From assembly GCA_033764775.1 (NCBI GenBank), contig JANRIQ010000018.1, positions 310,001-374,000 of the forward strand: a DNA stretch of 64,000 bases, given 5' to 3'. Each line of letters starts with the position of its first letter. Positions within the stretch are counted from its first letter, which is position 1. Both the position numbers and the translations under genes were made by a program. This DNA is from JAWXCE01 sp033764775 (GTDB taxonomy: Bacteria > Pseudomonadota > Alphaproteobacteria > Rhizobiales > Rhodomicrobiaceae). The notes under the pieces are model-generated. The model ran no database searches. It saw only the letters and a program-made list of their open reading frames with translations, and was not told the DNA's origin. This document shows positions 42,336 to 51,609 of this stretch, piece by piece.

Positions 42336-44231
42336 ATGCTGCATATCAACGACATCACCTATCGCATCGAGGGGCGGCTGCTGCTCGACAAGGCGACGGC
42401 GGGCATCCCGGCGGGCCACAAGGTCGGCATCGTCGGCCGCAACGGCACGGGCAAGACGACGCTTCTGCGCATGATCCGCGGCGAAATCCAGCCCGACGAC
42501 GGTTCGATTTCATGGCCGAAGGCGGCGCGGCTCGGCGGCGTCGCGCAGGAGGCGCCGGGCGGGCCGGAGACGCTGCTCGACACCGTGCTGGCGGCGGACA
42601 AGGAACGCGCAGCGCTGCTCGCAGAAGCCGAGACGGCGACAGACCCGGAACGAATCGCCGACATCCAGACCCGGCTCATCGACATCGACGCGCACTCGGC
42701 GCCCGCGCGCGCCGCGACCATCCTCGCAGGCCTAGGGTTTTCGGAGGAGGCGCAGAACCGCCCGTGCGCGGAGTTCTCCGGGGGCTGGCGGATGCGCGTG
42801 GCGCTCGCCTCCGCGCTCTTCACCGCGCCGGACATCCTGCTGCTGGACGAGCCGACCAACTATCTCGACCTCGAAGGCACGCTGTGGCTGGAGAACTTCC
42901 TCGCCAGCTATCCGCACACCATCATCATCGTCAGCCACGACCGCGATTTGCTGAACAAATCGGTCAACAGCATTCTGCACCTGTCGGACAAAAAGCTGAC
43001 GCTCTATCAAGGCAATTACGACACGTTCGAGGAGACGCTGCTCGAACGCCAGCGCCTGCAACTGAAGCTTAAGAAGAAGCAGGATGACGCGAGGAAGCAC
43101 ATGGAGGCGTTCGTCGAACGCTTCCGCGCCAAGGCCAGCAAGGCGAGCCAGGCACAGAGCCGATTGAAGGCGCTCAGCAAAATGAAGCCGATCGCGGCGG
43201 AGGTCGAAAACGAGGTCGTGCCGTTCCGCTTCGCCACTCCAAAGACGAAGCTCGGCAACCCGCTGATTAAGCTCGATGAGGCGGTCGCCGGATATGCCGA
43301 CAAGGCGATCCTCAAGCGGCTGAACCTGCGCGTCGACATCGACGACCGCATCGGCCTGCTCGGCCAGAACGGCAACGGCAAATCCACACTCGCCAAACTT
43401 CTCTGCGGGCGCCTGTCTCCGCTTGACGGCCTGCGGCAAGCCTCCAAGAAAATGGAGGTCGGCTATTTCGCGCAGCACCAGCTCGACGACCTCGACGAGA
43501 ACAAATCGGCTTACGAGCACATCGCCGAGCTGATGCCGGACGCGACGGAGGCGCAGAAGCGCGCGAAGGTGGCCAGCATCGGCTTCGGCGCGGATAAGGC
43601 CGACACGAAAGCGGGCAAGCTGTCCGGCGGCGAGAAGGCGCGGCTGCTGTTTGCGCTTGCGAGTTTCAACGCGCCGCACCTGCTCATCCTCGACGAGCCA
43701 ACCAACCACCTCGATGTGGACAGCCGCGAGGCGCTGATCCGCGCGCTGAACGAGTATGAAGGCGCCGTCATCCTCATCAGCCACGACCGGCATTTGCTGG
43801 AGGCCTCCGTTGACCGGCTGTGGATCGTGCGCGGCGGCACGGTGACGCCCTATGACGGCGATCTCGAGAGCTACCGCGCCGAATGCCTGGGCGCCGCCCG
43901 CGACGCCAAGCGCGCCGCGAAAAAAGCGGAGAAGCAGAACCCAAAGGCGGATCAGGAGCTGCGCAAGCTGACAGGCGCCCAGCGCCGCGCCGCGCTCGCC
44001 CCGCTCAAAAAGAAGATCGACGAAACCGAGAAGCGCATTCAGGATCTGGCGCTCCGCATAGCCCGCGTGAACCAGCGTCTGCAAGACCCGGAGCTGTATC
44101 AGAAAGACCCGAAAGCGGTTCAGGAGCTGATGCAGGAAAACGCCGAACTCCGAAAAGCCTTGCAGGAGGTCGAGGCGCACTGGATCGACGCCAGCAACGC
44201 CTACGAGAAGGCGCTCGACGGCGCCGATTGA
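42336..44231 (+). CDS. ABC-F ATPase, YheS-like
   Basis: A 631-residue duplicated ATPase. First cassette: GRNGTGKTTLLRM near residue 34 and FSGGWRMRVALASALF; second: GQNGNGKSTLAKLL near residue 346 and LSGGEKARLLFALASF with LLILDEPTNHLDVD. Between the cassettes is a long basic linker (LKLKKKQDDARKHMEAFVER) of the P-site tRNA-contacting type. A C-terminal coiled-coil tail ends the protein (residues 530-631). It acts on ribosomes by family inference; it is not an exporter since no membrane segments exist. The ATG at 42336 starts directly at the first beta-strand. Confidence 0.9.
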   Translation: MLHINDITYRIEGRLLLDKATAGIPAGHKVGIVGRNGTGKTTLLRMIRGEIQPDDGSISWPKAARLGGVAQEAPGGPETLLDTVLAADKERAALLAEAETATDPERIADIQTRLIDIDAHSAPARAATILAGLGFSEEAQNRPCAEFSGGWRMRVALASALFTAPDILLLDEPTNYLDLEGTLWLENFLASYPHTIIIVSHDRDLLNKSVNSILHLSDKKLTLYQGNYDTFEETLLERQRLQLKLKKKQDDARKHMEAFVERFRAKASKASQAQSRLKALSKMKPIAAEVENEVVPFRFATPKTKLGNPLIKLDEAVAGYADKAILKRLNLRVDIDDRIGLLGQNGNGKSTLAKLLCGRLSPLDGLRQASKKMEVGYFAQHQLDDLDENKSAYEHIAELMPDATEAQKRAKVASIGFGADKADTKAGKLSGGEKARLLFALASFNAPHLLILDEPTNHLDVDSREALIRALNEYEGAVILISHDRHLLEASVDRLWIVRGGTVTPYDGDLESYRAECLGAARDAKRAAKKAEKQNPKADQELRKLTGAQRRAALAPLKKKIDETEKRIQDLALRIARVNQRLQDPELYQKDPKAVQELMQENAELRKALQEVEAHWIDASNAYEKALDGAD

Positions 44232-44305
44232 CGCGAAACGCTTTCGCCGCGCGGCGCGAACCTCCGCTGAACCGGCCATCACGGCCGCAAACGGAGTTCG
44301 TCCAG

Positions 44306-44680
44306 ATGATGACCAGACTGTTCGCCGCGACGGCGCTCGCCCTCGCCCTGTCCGCCCCCGCTCTCGCCGACCCGCGCACGGGCGATTTCTCGGGCCGCTC
44401 GGGCCACAAAACGGCCGGACGGGTGGAGCTGGTGAAAACGCCCTCGGGCTACGAGGTCCGCCTCGGCGCAAACTTCCGCCTGGATGGCGCGCCCGGCCCG
44501 TATGTGGGCTTCGGCAACGGCGGCGTGTATGATAAGTCGAGCGAGCTCGGCAAACTGCGCCGGTTGAACGGCGCTCAGGTCTACGCCGTGCCGGCTGGCG
44601 TGGACCCGAGCAAATACAGCGAGGTGTTCATCTGGTGCAAACCCTACAGCGTGCCTTTGGGCGTCGCGCGTCTCAACTAG
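44306..44680 (+). CDS. Exported DM13-domain protein
   Basis: A 124-residue protein with a signal peptide (MMTRLFAATALALALSAPALA) and a small domain resembling DM13 (GDFSGRSGHKTAGRVELVKT, VRLGANFRLDGAPGPYVGFG, KLRRLNGAQVYAVPAGVDPS, EVFIWCKPYSVPLGVARL). DM13 domains are proposed to be cytochrome-like electron transfer or adhesion modules with a conserved Cys; here the Cys is in FIWCKPY. The 3' end overlaps the possible Cys-rich gene at 44635. Confidence 0.8.
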   Translation: MMTRLFAATALALALSAPALADPRTGDFSGRSGHKTAGRVELVKTPSGYEVRLGANFRLDGAPGPYVGFGNGGVYDKSSELGKLRRLNGAQVYAVPAGVDPSKYSEVFIWCKPYSVPLGVARLN

Positions 44681-44970
44681 CCTTCGCATGCGTGGCCGCC
44701 GCCGCGCTGTGGCCAGGCCCGGCCCTATCCGCGACGGCGGAGGCGGTTGCGACGCTTGCGCAACTGCCCATCCAGGGGCCGAGGTCGCCGCGCGCAAGGC
44801 CCCGTCCAAGCCTTGCGCCGCCTTCCGGGCGCAGTTGCCTCGACCGCTGTTACGCGCGCTGCCGCTCCTCCCAAAGCCGCTGCAGCGCACGGCCGGGTTC
44901 GCCGCCGCCGGGACGGTGTCAGGCGGGCGGCGTGCAGTGCCGGTCGGCGTGCGACGCGAGCTGCCGCTAG
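44635..44970 (+). CDS. Possible small exported Cys-rich protein
   Basis: A 111-codon frame beginning at GTG inside the DM13 gene. It encodes a signal-like segment (LAFACVAAAALWPGPALSA) and an Arg/Pro-rich linker. The C-terminus is Cys-rich: SCLDRCYARCRSSQSRC and then CQAGGVQCRSACDASC. The spaced Cys pairs and export-like N-terminus look non-random, and without it this 290-base stretch would hold no gene. No ribosome binding site is clear and high GC makes open frames common, so this is tentative. Confidence 0.42.
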   Translation: MQTLQRAFGRRASQLAFACVAAAALWPGPALSATAEAVATLAQLPIQGPRSPRARPRPSLAPPSGRSCLDRCYARCRSSQSRCSARPGSPPPGRCQAGGVQCRSACDASCR

Positions 44971-44972
44971 GC

Positions 44973-45275
44973 TCAGGCGTCCGGCTCGATGGAGAAGCCC
45001 GGCGCGGGCGCGGCGCCGCCGTCCTGGATGACTTGCACGCTGGTGACGCGGGCGGCGCGCGGGCCACGCGCACAGCGGCGCAGCATCTCCTCCACGCGGT
45101 CGCCGGCGCCCGCAAAGACCGCTTCGACAGAGCCGTCGCGGCGGTTGCGCGCCCAGCCGTCGAGGCCGAGCCGTCGCGCGTTTTCCTGCGCCCACATGCG
45201 ATAATAGACGCCTTGCACGCGCCCTTCGATGCGCACATGGACGACGCGGACCGGAGGTGAAGTTTGCTGCGCCAT
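44973..45275 (-). CDS. acyP: Acylphosphatase
   Basis: 100 residues. VRIEGRVQGVYYRMWAQENA contains the phosphate-binding loop with the catalytic Arg. GLDGWARNRRDGSVEAVFAG carries the catalytic Asn. It hydrolyses carboxyl-phosphate bonds. Length and motifs are normal; the gene ends 2 bases from the preceding convergent frame. Confidence 0.93.
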   Translation of the reverse strand: MAQQTSPPVRVVHVRIEGRVQGVYYRMWAQENARRLGLDGWARNRRDGSVEAVFAGAGDRVEEMLRRCARGPRAARVTSVQVIQDGGAAPAPGFSIEPDA

Positions 45276-45306
45276 GCCTGATTACAGCAAAAAGCGCGCC
45301 AGCCCG

Positions 45307-45690
45307 CTACTCCGGCAGCCAGGTGACGATGGGCGGGCGCGCCGAGATCACGTCGATCATGCCGTCGGTCGCCGCGATGTGATAGTGCCGCCCGGACGCG
45401 TCTCCGCCCACCTGCCCGTAAAACCATGCGGCGTAGCGCGAGTTTTTGACGATGAAGATCGGCCACGGATAAATGTCGTGGCTTTCGTAAAGCTGCTTCA
45501 GCAGATGGCTCTCCGCCGCGCCGCGATAGCAGACCGGCTCCTGAAAGCGGATGCGAAGCGGCCGCGCGTCGGGCTTGTCGGCTTTAAGGATGATGCGGAA
45601 GCCCTCGTGGTCGTCGCGCATGGACTCGAGGCTCATATGCGCGTCCAGCCCGCCGATCGGCTCCCATTTCTCGAACTGCTCGTCGTCCAA
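45307..45690 (-). CDS. Hypothetical protein, 127 residues
   Basis: I do not recognise the family. It is soluble, acidic at the N-terminus, and appears to be a compact alpha/beta domain with DDHEGFRIILKADKPDARPL, RIRFQEPVCYRGAAESHLLK and WPIFIVKNSRYAAWFYGQVG. The frame begins at TTG (45690) with AAGGGCGG a few bases before; a later ATG (residue 19) would shorten it. Biased codon use agrees with neighbouring genes. It has no operon partner besides acyP upstream on the same strand. Confidence 0.65.
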   Translation of the reverse strand: MDDEQFEKWEPIGGLDAHMSLESMRDDHEGFRIILKADKPDARPLRIRFQEPVCYRGAAESHLLKQLYESHDIYPWPIFIVKNSRYAAWFYGQVGGDASGRHYHIAATDGMIDVISARPPIVTWLPE

Positions 45691-45805
45691 CGCCGCCGCC
45701 CTTGATGCTTGCGGCCTTTATGATCTCTCAACTTTTATGCAATTTGAAGGGGGATGCGCGCATTAAGCTTTACGGCGCCGGTCGTCATGCGAGCTGCTAC
45801 GAGCC

Positions 45806-47806
45806 TCACGCGAACTCCATGATCACCGCGTCGACCGCGAGGCTGTCGCCGGGCTTCGCCTTCACCGCCTTCACGACCGCGTCGCGCTCGGCTTTCAGCA
45901 CGTTCTGCATCTTCATCGCTTCGACGACGGCAAGCGCCTCGCCCGCCTTCACCTCCTGCCCTTCCGCCACCGCGATGGAGACGACGAGGCCCGGCATTGG
46001 GCACAAGAGCTTTTTGGAGGTGTCCGCCGCCGCTTTCACCGGCATGAGCGCGGCAAGCTCCGCCTCGCGCTTTGTGTACACGTAAGCCTTCGCCCGCACG
46101 CCTGCATAGGACAGGTCGTAGCCGTTCTGCACCGGGCGCACCTGCACGGCGACGGCCTCGCCGTTCACCGTTCCGCGCCACACCGGCTGCCCCGGCCACC
46201 AGTCGGAGGCGAGCGTAAACGCCGCGCCACCGATTTCGACGGTCACCGGCTCGAACGGCTCGCCCGACACGCGCAACGGCACGCGCTCGGCGCCAAAGTC
46301 GACCACGCGCTCGCCGGTGAAGCGATAGGGCTGGCCGCCCATCTGGTGGCTGATCTCCCGGCGGCGCAGGTTGTTCAGGTGGTCAATGGCCGCCGCCACG
46401 GCCGCTATCACATCGCGCGCGCGGCCGTGCGGTTGCGGCCCCGTGAAGCCTTGAGGGTATTCCTCGGCGATAAAGCCGGTGGAGATGTCGCCGGACATCC
46501 AGCGCGGATGCTGCATGATCGCCGACAGGAACGGGATGTTGTGCTGGATGCCGTCGACGTAGAAATCGTCGAGCGCGGAGGCCATCGCGGCGATCGCTTC
46601 GCCGCGCGTGGGCGCGTGCGTGACGAGCTTGGCGATCATCGGGTCGTAATAAAGCGAGATTTCGCCGCCTTCATAGGTGCCAGTGTCGTTGCGCACCATC
46701 GCGGGGCCAAGCGGCCCTTCCCCGGGCGGGCGGTAGCGCGTCAAGCGGCCGATGGAGGGCAGGAAGTTGCGGAACGGGTCTTCGGCGTACACGCGGCTCT
46801 CGATGCTCCAGCCGTTGATGCGCACGTCCGCCTGTTTGAGTTTGAGCGGCTCGCCCGCCGCCACGCGGATCATCTGCTCGACAAGGTCGACGCCGGTGAT
46901 CATCTCGGTGACCGGGTGCTCCACCTGCAGCCGCGTGTTCATTTCAAGGAAGTAAAAGTTCTTCTTCGGATCGACGATGAACTCCACCGTGCCCGCCGAG
47001 TCGTAGTTCACCGCTTTCGCCAGCGCCACGGCTTGCGCGCCCATGGCCGCGCGGGTGGCTGCGTCGAGGAAGGGGCTCGGCGCCTCCTCGATCACCTTCT
47101 GGTTGCGGCGCTGGATGGAGCATTCGCGCTCGTTTAGGTGGATGACGGCGCCGTGCTTGTCCCCTAACACCTGAATTTCGATGTGACGCGGGTTCTCGAC
47201 AAACTTCTCGATGAACACCCGGTCGTCGCCGAAGCTCGATTTCGCCTCCGCCGTGGAGGTGAGGAAGCCTTCCGCCACTTCCTCCGGCTTCCAGGCGATG
47301 CGCATGCCTTTGCCGCCGCCGCCCGCCGACGCCTTGATCATCACGGGGAAGCCGATTTCGCTCGCGATCTTGACCGCTTCCTCCGGCCCCGAGATGACGC
47401 CGAGCACGCCCGGCACGGTTGAAACCTTGGCGGCCGCGGCGAACTTTTTCGACTCGATCTTGTCGCCCATGGCGCGGATGGCGTGCGGGTTCGGCCCGAT
47501 GAAGGTTATGCCAGCGGCGAGCAGCGCGTCGGCAAACGCCGCGTTCTCCGAGAGAAATCCGTAGCCGGGATGAATGGCCTCGGCGCCCGTCTCCTTCGCC
47601 GCCGCGATGATCTTCTCGATCACCAGATAGCTTTGCGCGGCCGGCGCCGGGCCGATGTGCACCGCTTCGTCAGCCATTTCCTTGTGCAGGGCGTCGATGT
47701 CCGCGTCGGAGTAAACCGCGACGGTTTTGATGCCCATGGCCTTCGCCGTCTTGATGACGCGGCAGGCGATTTCGCCCCGGTTGGCGATGAGGATTTTTTG
47801 GAACAT
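45806..47806 (-). CDS. pccA: Propionyl/acetyl-CoA carboxylase alpha subunit (biotin carboxylase + BCCP)
   Basis: A 666-residue biotin-dependent carboxylase subunit. Biotin carboxylase N domain: FQKILIANRGEIACRVIKTA; ATP-grasp: KASAGGGGKGMRIAWKPEEV, HIEIQVLGDKHGAVIHLNER, EMNTRLQVEHPVTEMITGVD. A BT-like middle region follows, then the biotinyl domain with EAMKM, whose Lys is 35 residues from the C-terminus as usual. Length and the BT region favour propionyl-CoA carboxylase over methylcrotonyl-CoA carboxylase. The beta subunit is not in the window. Divergent from panB. Confidence 0.93.
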   Translation of the reverse strand: MFQKILIANRGEIACRVIKTAKAMGIKTVAVYSDADIDALHKEMADEAVHIGPAPAAQSYLVIEKIIAAAKETGAEAIHPGYGFLSENAAFADALLAAGITFIGPNPHAIRAMGDKIESKKFAAAAKVSTVPGVLGVISGPEEAVKIASEIGFPVMIKASAGGGGKGMRIAWKPEEVAEGFLTSTAEAKSSFGDDRVFIEKFVENPRHIEIQVLGDKHGAVIHLNERECSIQRRNQKVIEEAPSPFLDAATRAAMGAQAVALAKAVNYDSAGTVEFIVDPKKNFYFLEMNTRLQVEHPVTEMITGVDLVEQMIRVAAGEPLKLKQADVRINGWSIESRVYAEDPFRNFLPSIGRLTRYRPPGEGPLGPAMVRNDTGTYEGGEISLYYDPMIAKLVTHAPTRGEAIAAMASALDDFYVDGIQHNIPFLSAIMQHPRWMSGDISTGFIAEEYPQGFTGPQPHGRARDVIAAVAAAIDHLNNLRRREISHQMGGQPYRFTGERVVDFGAERVPLRVSGEPFEPVTVEIGGAAFTLASDWWPGQPVWRGTVNGEAVAVQVRPVQNGYDLSYAGVRAKAYVYTKREAELAALMPVKAAADTSKKLLCPMPGLVVSIAVAEGQEVKAGEALAVVEAMKMQNVLKAERDAVVKAVKAKPGDSLAVDAVIMEFA

Positions 47807-47975
47807 GGGCGGGCGTCCTTGCAGGCGTTCGGCGGGTTTTTATTGTTTGCGCAGCGACATTACCGCTGCGCGCCGTCGCCCGCAACGCCCGCTTTCCGCT
47901 CTGTTTGCCGGCGGCCCCCTTTACCGGCGCGGGCGGGCGGGCCACATTACGGGCAGCGCAACACGGAGACGCGCC

Positions 47976-48848
47976 ATGTCTCAGCACATCGCCACCCGCC
48001 GCATCACCGCGCCCGACATCCGCGAGAGGAAGGGCGGACGCACCATCGTCTCGCTCACCGCCTATCACGCGCACACCGCGCGCATCATTGACCCTTACGT
48101 GGATTTTCTGCTCGTCGGCGACAGCCTCGGCATGGTGATGCACGGCTATGAGTCGACCGTGCCGGTGCCGCTTGACCTGATGATCATGCACGGCGCGGCG
48201 GTGGTGCGCGGTTCGAAGCAGGCGCTCGTGGTCGTCGATTTGCCGTTCGGCTCATACGAGGAAAGCCCGCAGCTCGCGTTTCGCAACGCCTCGCGCGTGT
48301 TGAAGGAGACGGGCTGCGGCGCGGTCAAGCTCGCAGGCGGCCAGCGCATGGGCGAGACGAGCCGCTTCCTCACCGAGCGCGGCGTGCCGGTGATGGCCCA
48401 TATCGGACTGACGCCGCAGTTCATCAACGTGCTCGGCGGCTTCAAGACGCAAGGGCGCCGGCGCGAGCAATGGGCGGCCATTGAGGCGGACGCGAAGGCC
48501 GTGTCGGACGCGGGCGCCTTCGCCGTGGTGCTGGAGGGCATGGCGGAGATGCTGGCGGCGCAGATCACGGCGGCGATCCCCATCCCCACTATCGGCATCG
48601 GCGCCTCGGCCCAGTGCGACGGGCAAATCCTGGTGCTGGAGGACATGCTGGGGCTGTCCCCCCGGCCGGCGAAATTCGTGAAGGAGTTCGCGCAGCTCGG
48701 CGACGCGATCGAGGCGGCGGTGAAATCCTACGCGGAGGCGGTCAGGGCGCGCGAGTTCCCCGGCCCCGAGCATGTCTACGGCATGCGTCAGGAAGCGACG
48801 GCGTCCGGCGCGCCAGTCACGAAAAAGCCGAAAACTGCCAGCAGTTGA
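47976..48848 (+). CDS. panB: 3-methyl-2-oxobutanoate hydroxymethyltransferase
   Basis: 290 residues. SLTAYHAHTARIIDPYVDFL, LVGDSLGMVMHGYESTVPVP, VVVDLPFGSYEESPQLAFRN, VKLAGGQRM, VMAHIGLTPQFINVLGGFKT and TIGIGASAQCDGQILVLEDM are the PanB motifs. It adds the hydroxymethyl group from methylene-THF to alpha-ketoisovalerate for pantothenate. The open frame extends upstream, but homology starts at the ATG at 47976. The C-terminal ~20 residues are a low-complexity Lys/Ala/Thr tail. No panC is adjacent. Confidence 0.95.
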   Translation: MSQHIATRRITAPDIRERKGGRTIVSLTAYHAHTARIIDPYVDFLLVGDSLGMVMHGYESTVPVPLDLMIMHGAAVVRGSKQALVVVDLPFGSYEESPQLAFRNASRVLKETGCGAVKLAGGQRMGETSRFLTERGVPVMAHIGLTPQFINVLGGFKTQGRRREQWAAIEADAKAVSDAGAFAVVLEGMAEMLAAQITAAIPIPTIGIGASAQCDGQILVLEDMLGLSPRPAKFVKEFAQLGDAIEAAVKSYAEAVRAREFPGPEHVYGMRQEATASGAPVTKKPKTASS

Positions 48849-48947
48849 GCGAGCATGCGCGCAAGGGCCGCGAAGGCTGTTGCGTTTGCGCCGCAGAGCC
48901 GCTCTTATGGCGCATTAAACAACACGCGGCGCGCCAAGCGTCGCTCA

Positions 48948-49673
48948 ATGGTCGTGACCGTCATGGTTGAAGGCGATATTTTCCGCGAAGTCGAAGAGGA
49001 CATCCGCCGCGAGCAGTTCGCGCGCGCGTGGAACAAATACGGCGCATATGTGCTCATCGCCGCCGCGCTCATCGTGGTGGGGGTCGCCGGCTATGAGGCT
49101 TGGCGCTGGCGCAAGGCGACGGCGATGGCGGAGAACGGCGAGGCGTTCACGCGCGCGGCGGCCCTCGGCGAGGCTGGCAAGACCGAGGAAATGACCGCCG
49201 CCATGCTCAAGCTCGTGGAGAGCGACCCTCGCGGTTACGGCGTTCTCGCCCGGTTGCGGGTCGCCGCGGCGCAGGTGGCCAAGGGCGAGCCGGCCAAGGC
49301 CGTCGCCGAATACGCCGCCATCGCCGACGACGCGTTCCTCGACAAGCATCTGCGCGATTACGCGCGCATCCAGTGGGCGCTTCTCCAGGTGGACGCCGCG
49401 CCCGAGGAGGAGATCCGCAAGCGGCTCGACGGCATGGCGTCGGCGGGCGCGCCCTGGCGGCATTCGGCCCGGGAAATCCTGGGATTGGCGGCGTTCCGCG
49501 CAGGCAAGATCGCCGAATCGGAGCAATATTTCCGCGATATCCGCGAAGACGCCGAAGCGCCGTTGGGGATTCGTCAGCGTGCGGTCACCATGCTCGCCCT
49601 GATGCCCAAACCGACAGCGACTCCGGCTGGGACAACCAAGGAGACGTCGCGCGATGAGACCAAAACCAACTAG
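48948..49673 (+). CDS. YfgM-like TPR membrane protein
   Basis: About 241 residues. A cytoplasmic start (VEGDIFREVEEDIRREQFAR) precedes one membrane helix (YGAYVLIAAALIVVGVAGYE). TPR-type helices follow in the periplasm, with FRAGKIAESEQYFRDIREDA. This matches the tetratricopeptide YfgM/DUF2133 family, which associates with the Sec/BAM path and usually sits directly before bamB. It overlaps bamB by 20 bases. The start could also be the ATG at 48963. Confidence 0.85.
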   Translation: MVVTVMVEGDIFREVEEDIRREQFARAWNKYGAYVLIAAALIVVGVAGYEAWRWRKATAMAENGEAFTRAAALGEAGKTEEMTAAMLKLVESDPRGYGVLARLRVAAAQVAKGEPAKAVAEYAAIADDAFLDKHLRDYARIQWALLQVDAAPEEEIRKRLDGMASAGAPWRHSAREILGLAAFRAGKIAESEQYFRDIREDAEAPLGIRQRAVTMLALMPKPTATPAGTTKETSRDETKTN

Positions 49674-51000
49674 CCGGCGGACTGGCGCGGCGCGCGCTGC
49701 GCTCGCCGTCTGCGTCGGGCTTGCGGCGTCCGCCTGCGGCTCGTCGATGCCGAGCATCGGCAACCTGTTCAACGAGAAGGAAGAGGTGCTCGCGGGCAAG
49801 CGCGTGGCGGCGCTGCAGGCCGAGACGGGCGGAGCCGAAACCACGGCCTCCATCGCGGCGAAGGAGCCGGTCACGCTCCCGGCGCCGGCGACCAACGCCT
49901 CCTGGAGCCAGCCCGGCGGCGTGGCCAGCAACGCGCCGGGGCATTTGAGCGTGTCGGGCGGCGGCGGCCCAAGCTGGCGCTCTGACGCCGGCGCAGGATC
50001 GAGCAAAAGCGGGCGCCTCACGGCGGTGCCCATCGTAGCGGACGGCAAGGTCTTCACCCTGGACACCGAAGGCTCCGTTTCGGCCTTTTCGGCCAATGGC
50101 GGCGCTCGGCTGTGGCGCATGAGCCTGCGCCCGGAGAAGGAGAAGGCGCGCTCGGGCTTTGGCGGCGGCCTCGCCTATGACGCCGGGCGACTGTTCGTCG
50201 CCACCGGCTACGGAACCATTTACGGGCTCGACCCGTCCTCCGGCAAGACCGTGTGGACGAAGGCGATCGGCGTGCCGGTTCGCAACTCGCCGACCGCCGC
50301 GCAGGGCAAAGTGTTCATCGTCAATGTCGAGAGCCAGCTTTACGCTCTGAACGCCGCCGACGGGTCGGAGGCCTGGATCGCGCGCGGGTTGCCCGAACTG
50401 GCCTCTATGCTCAGCAATGTCAGCCCTGCGGTTTCCGGAAATCTGGTCATCGCGCCCTACTCGTCCGGCGAAATCTCCGCCTACGACATCAACACCGGCG
50501 AGCCGGTCTGGACCGACAGCATCAGCCGGTCGTCGGCGGCGGGAACGGCCTACGCCGCGATTGGCGAGCCGGCGCGCCCCGTGGTGGACGGCCCCGCCGT
50601 GTACGCCGTCAGCCGCGCCGGGCGCCTTATCGCCACGTCGAAAACCGACGGCGAGCGGCTCTGGCAGCGCGACATCAGCGGCGCGCAGACGCCGTGGGTG
50701 GCGGGGGACACGCTGTTCGTGGTGGACGTGAACGGCAAGCTCATGGCGCTGTCGCGCAAGGACGGCAAAACCAAATGGATGACGGAGTTGCCCGGCGCGA
50801 AAAACTGGAGCGGCCCGGTGCTCGCCAGCGGCAAGCTGTGGCTGGCCTCCGACAAAGGTCTGCTGGTCGGCGTGGACGCGGTGACGGGCGCGGTCGCGCA
50901 GAAAACCGACATCGGCTCGCCCGTGTTCATTTCGCCCGTGGCCGCCAACGGCCGCATCTATGTGCTGTCGGACAAGGCGAACCTGATCGCGCTGAACTGA
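49654..51000 (+). CDS. bamB: BamB-like outer-membrane assembly lipoprotein
   Basis: A 448-residue PQQ-like beta-propeller lipoprotein. The lipobox is in VGLAASACGSSMPS (Cys near residue 29). Repeated blades contain the AxxGxxxW motif: LDTEGSVSAFSANGGARLWR, YGLDPSSGKTVWTKAIG, LYALNAADGSEAWIARGL and SKTDGERLWQRDI. BamB scaffolds BamA during insertion of outer-membrane proteins. AAGGAG lies 8 bases before the ATG, inside the preceding gene. Confidence 0.92.
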   Translation: MRPKPTSRRTGAARAALAVCVGLAASACGSSMPSIGNLFNEKEEVLAGKRVAALQAETGGAETTASIAAKEPVTLPAPATNASWSQPGGVASNAPGHLSVSGGGGPSWRSDAGAGSSKSGRLTAVPIVADGKVFTLDTEGSVSAFSANGGARLWRMSLRPEKEKARSGFGGGLAYDAGRLFVATGYGTIYGLDPSSGKTVWTKAIGVPVRNSPTAAQGKVFIVNVESQLYALNAADGSEAWIARGLPELASMLSNVSPAVSGNLVIAPYSSGEISAYDINTGEPVWTDSISRSSAAGTAYAAIGEPARPVVDGPAVYAVSRAGRLIATSKTDGERLWQRDISGAQTPWVAGDTLFVVDVNGKLMALSRKDGKTKWMTELPGAKNWSGPVLASGKLWLASDKGLLVGVDAVTGAVAQKTDIGSPVFISPVAANGRIYVLSDKANLIALN

Positions 51001-51188
51001 ACGGGTCTCGCCTGTCATCACGGCGTCGCGTATCGGCGTCTAGATCGGCGAAACCCCCTGCTCTCGCGGCGACTGTTCGGCGCGGCCGCGGATCAGAATT
51101 TGGGTCGCGTCGCAGACCCTGGCGGTGAGGGCCTTCCAAGGCGACGACCGCTTGTCAATGCGTAGCCTGCTCTGTTTCACTCTTTTTG

Positions 51189-51545
51189 ATGGAAAAGCCA
51201 ATGTCGTCCAGCGAAATCCAGATCCTCCTGATCTTCTCAGGCATCGTGTTCCTGATCGCCTTTTTCGGCAACCTGCTCTCGTTCGGCAGCCGCTTCGTGA
51301 ACGCTTTCGTGACCGCGCTTATCGCAGCGGCGGTCGGCGTCGGCTTCGTGTATGCGAGCGGCGGCGGCATGCCGGCGGTGACGGAGCCGTCCTTCCTGCA
51401 GGCTCTCGCCGTGGCCGCGGGCGCGGTGTTCATCGCCGACCTCATCGCCAACATGCTGTCGTTCTCGAACCGCTTTGTGAGCGCCATCGTCACGGCCCTC
51501 GTTTTCGCCGGCCTTTATGCCGCTGTGCTTTACGGCGTTCTCTGA
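51189..51545 (+). CDS. Small membrane protein with internal duplication, unrecognised
   Basis: 118 residues and four hydrophobic helices. The two halves repeat: NLLSFGSRFVNAFVTAL (28-44) and NMLSFSNRFVSAIVTAL (88-104) are offset by exactly 60 residues and identical at 11 of 17 positions. This looks like a tandem gene duplication giving a pseudo-twofold protein. No known family recognised. The start could be the ATG at 51201 (purine-rich GGAAAAG before it). It lies between bamB and der on the same strand. Confidence 0.75.
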   Translation: MEKPMSSSEIQILLIFSGIVFLIAFFGNLLSFGSRFVNAFVTALIAAAVGVGFVYASGGGMPAVTEPSFLQALAVAAGAVFIADLIANMLSFSNRFVSAIVTALVFAGLYAAVLYGVL

Positions 51546-51609
51546 TCTTTAAACGGTCTCGCGGAGCGGCGCAGGTGCGGCGCAGCGCAAACTGCGCTAT
51601 CACTTGGCG

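Noticed and set aside
42732..44471. 579-codon minus-strand frame opposite the YheS-like ABC-F gene
   Set aside because: Shadow of the ABC-F coding sequence with no motif and no ribosome binding site.
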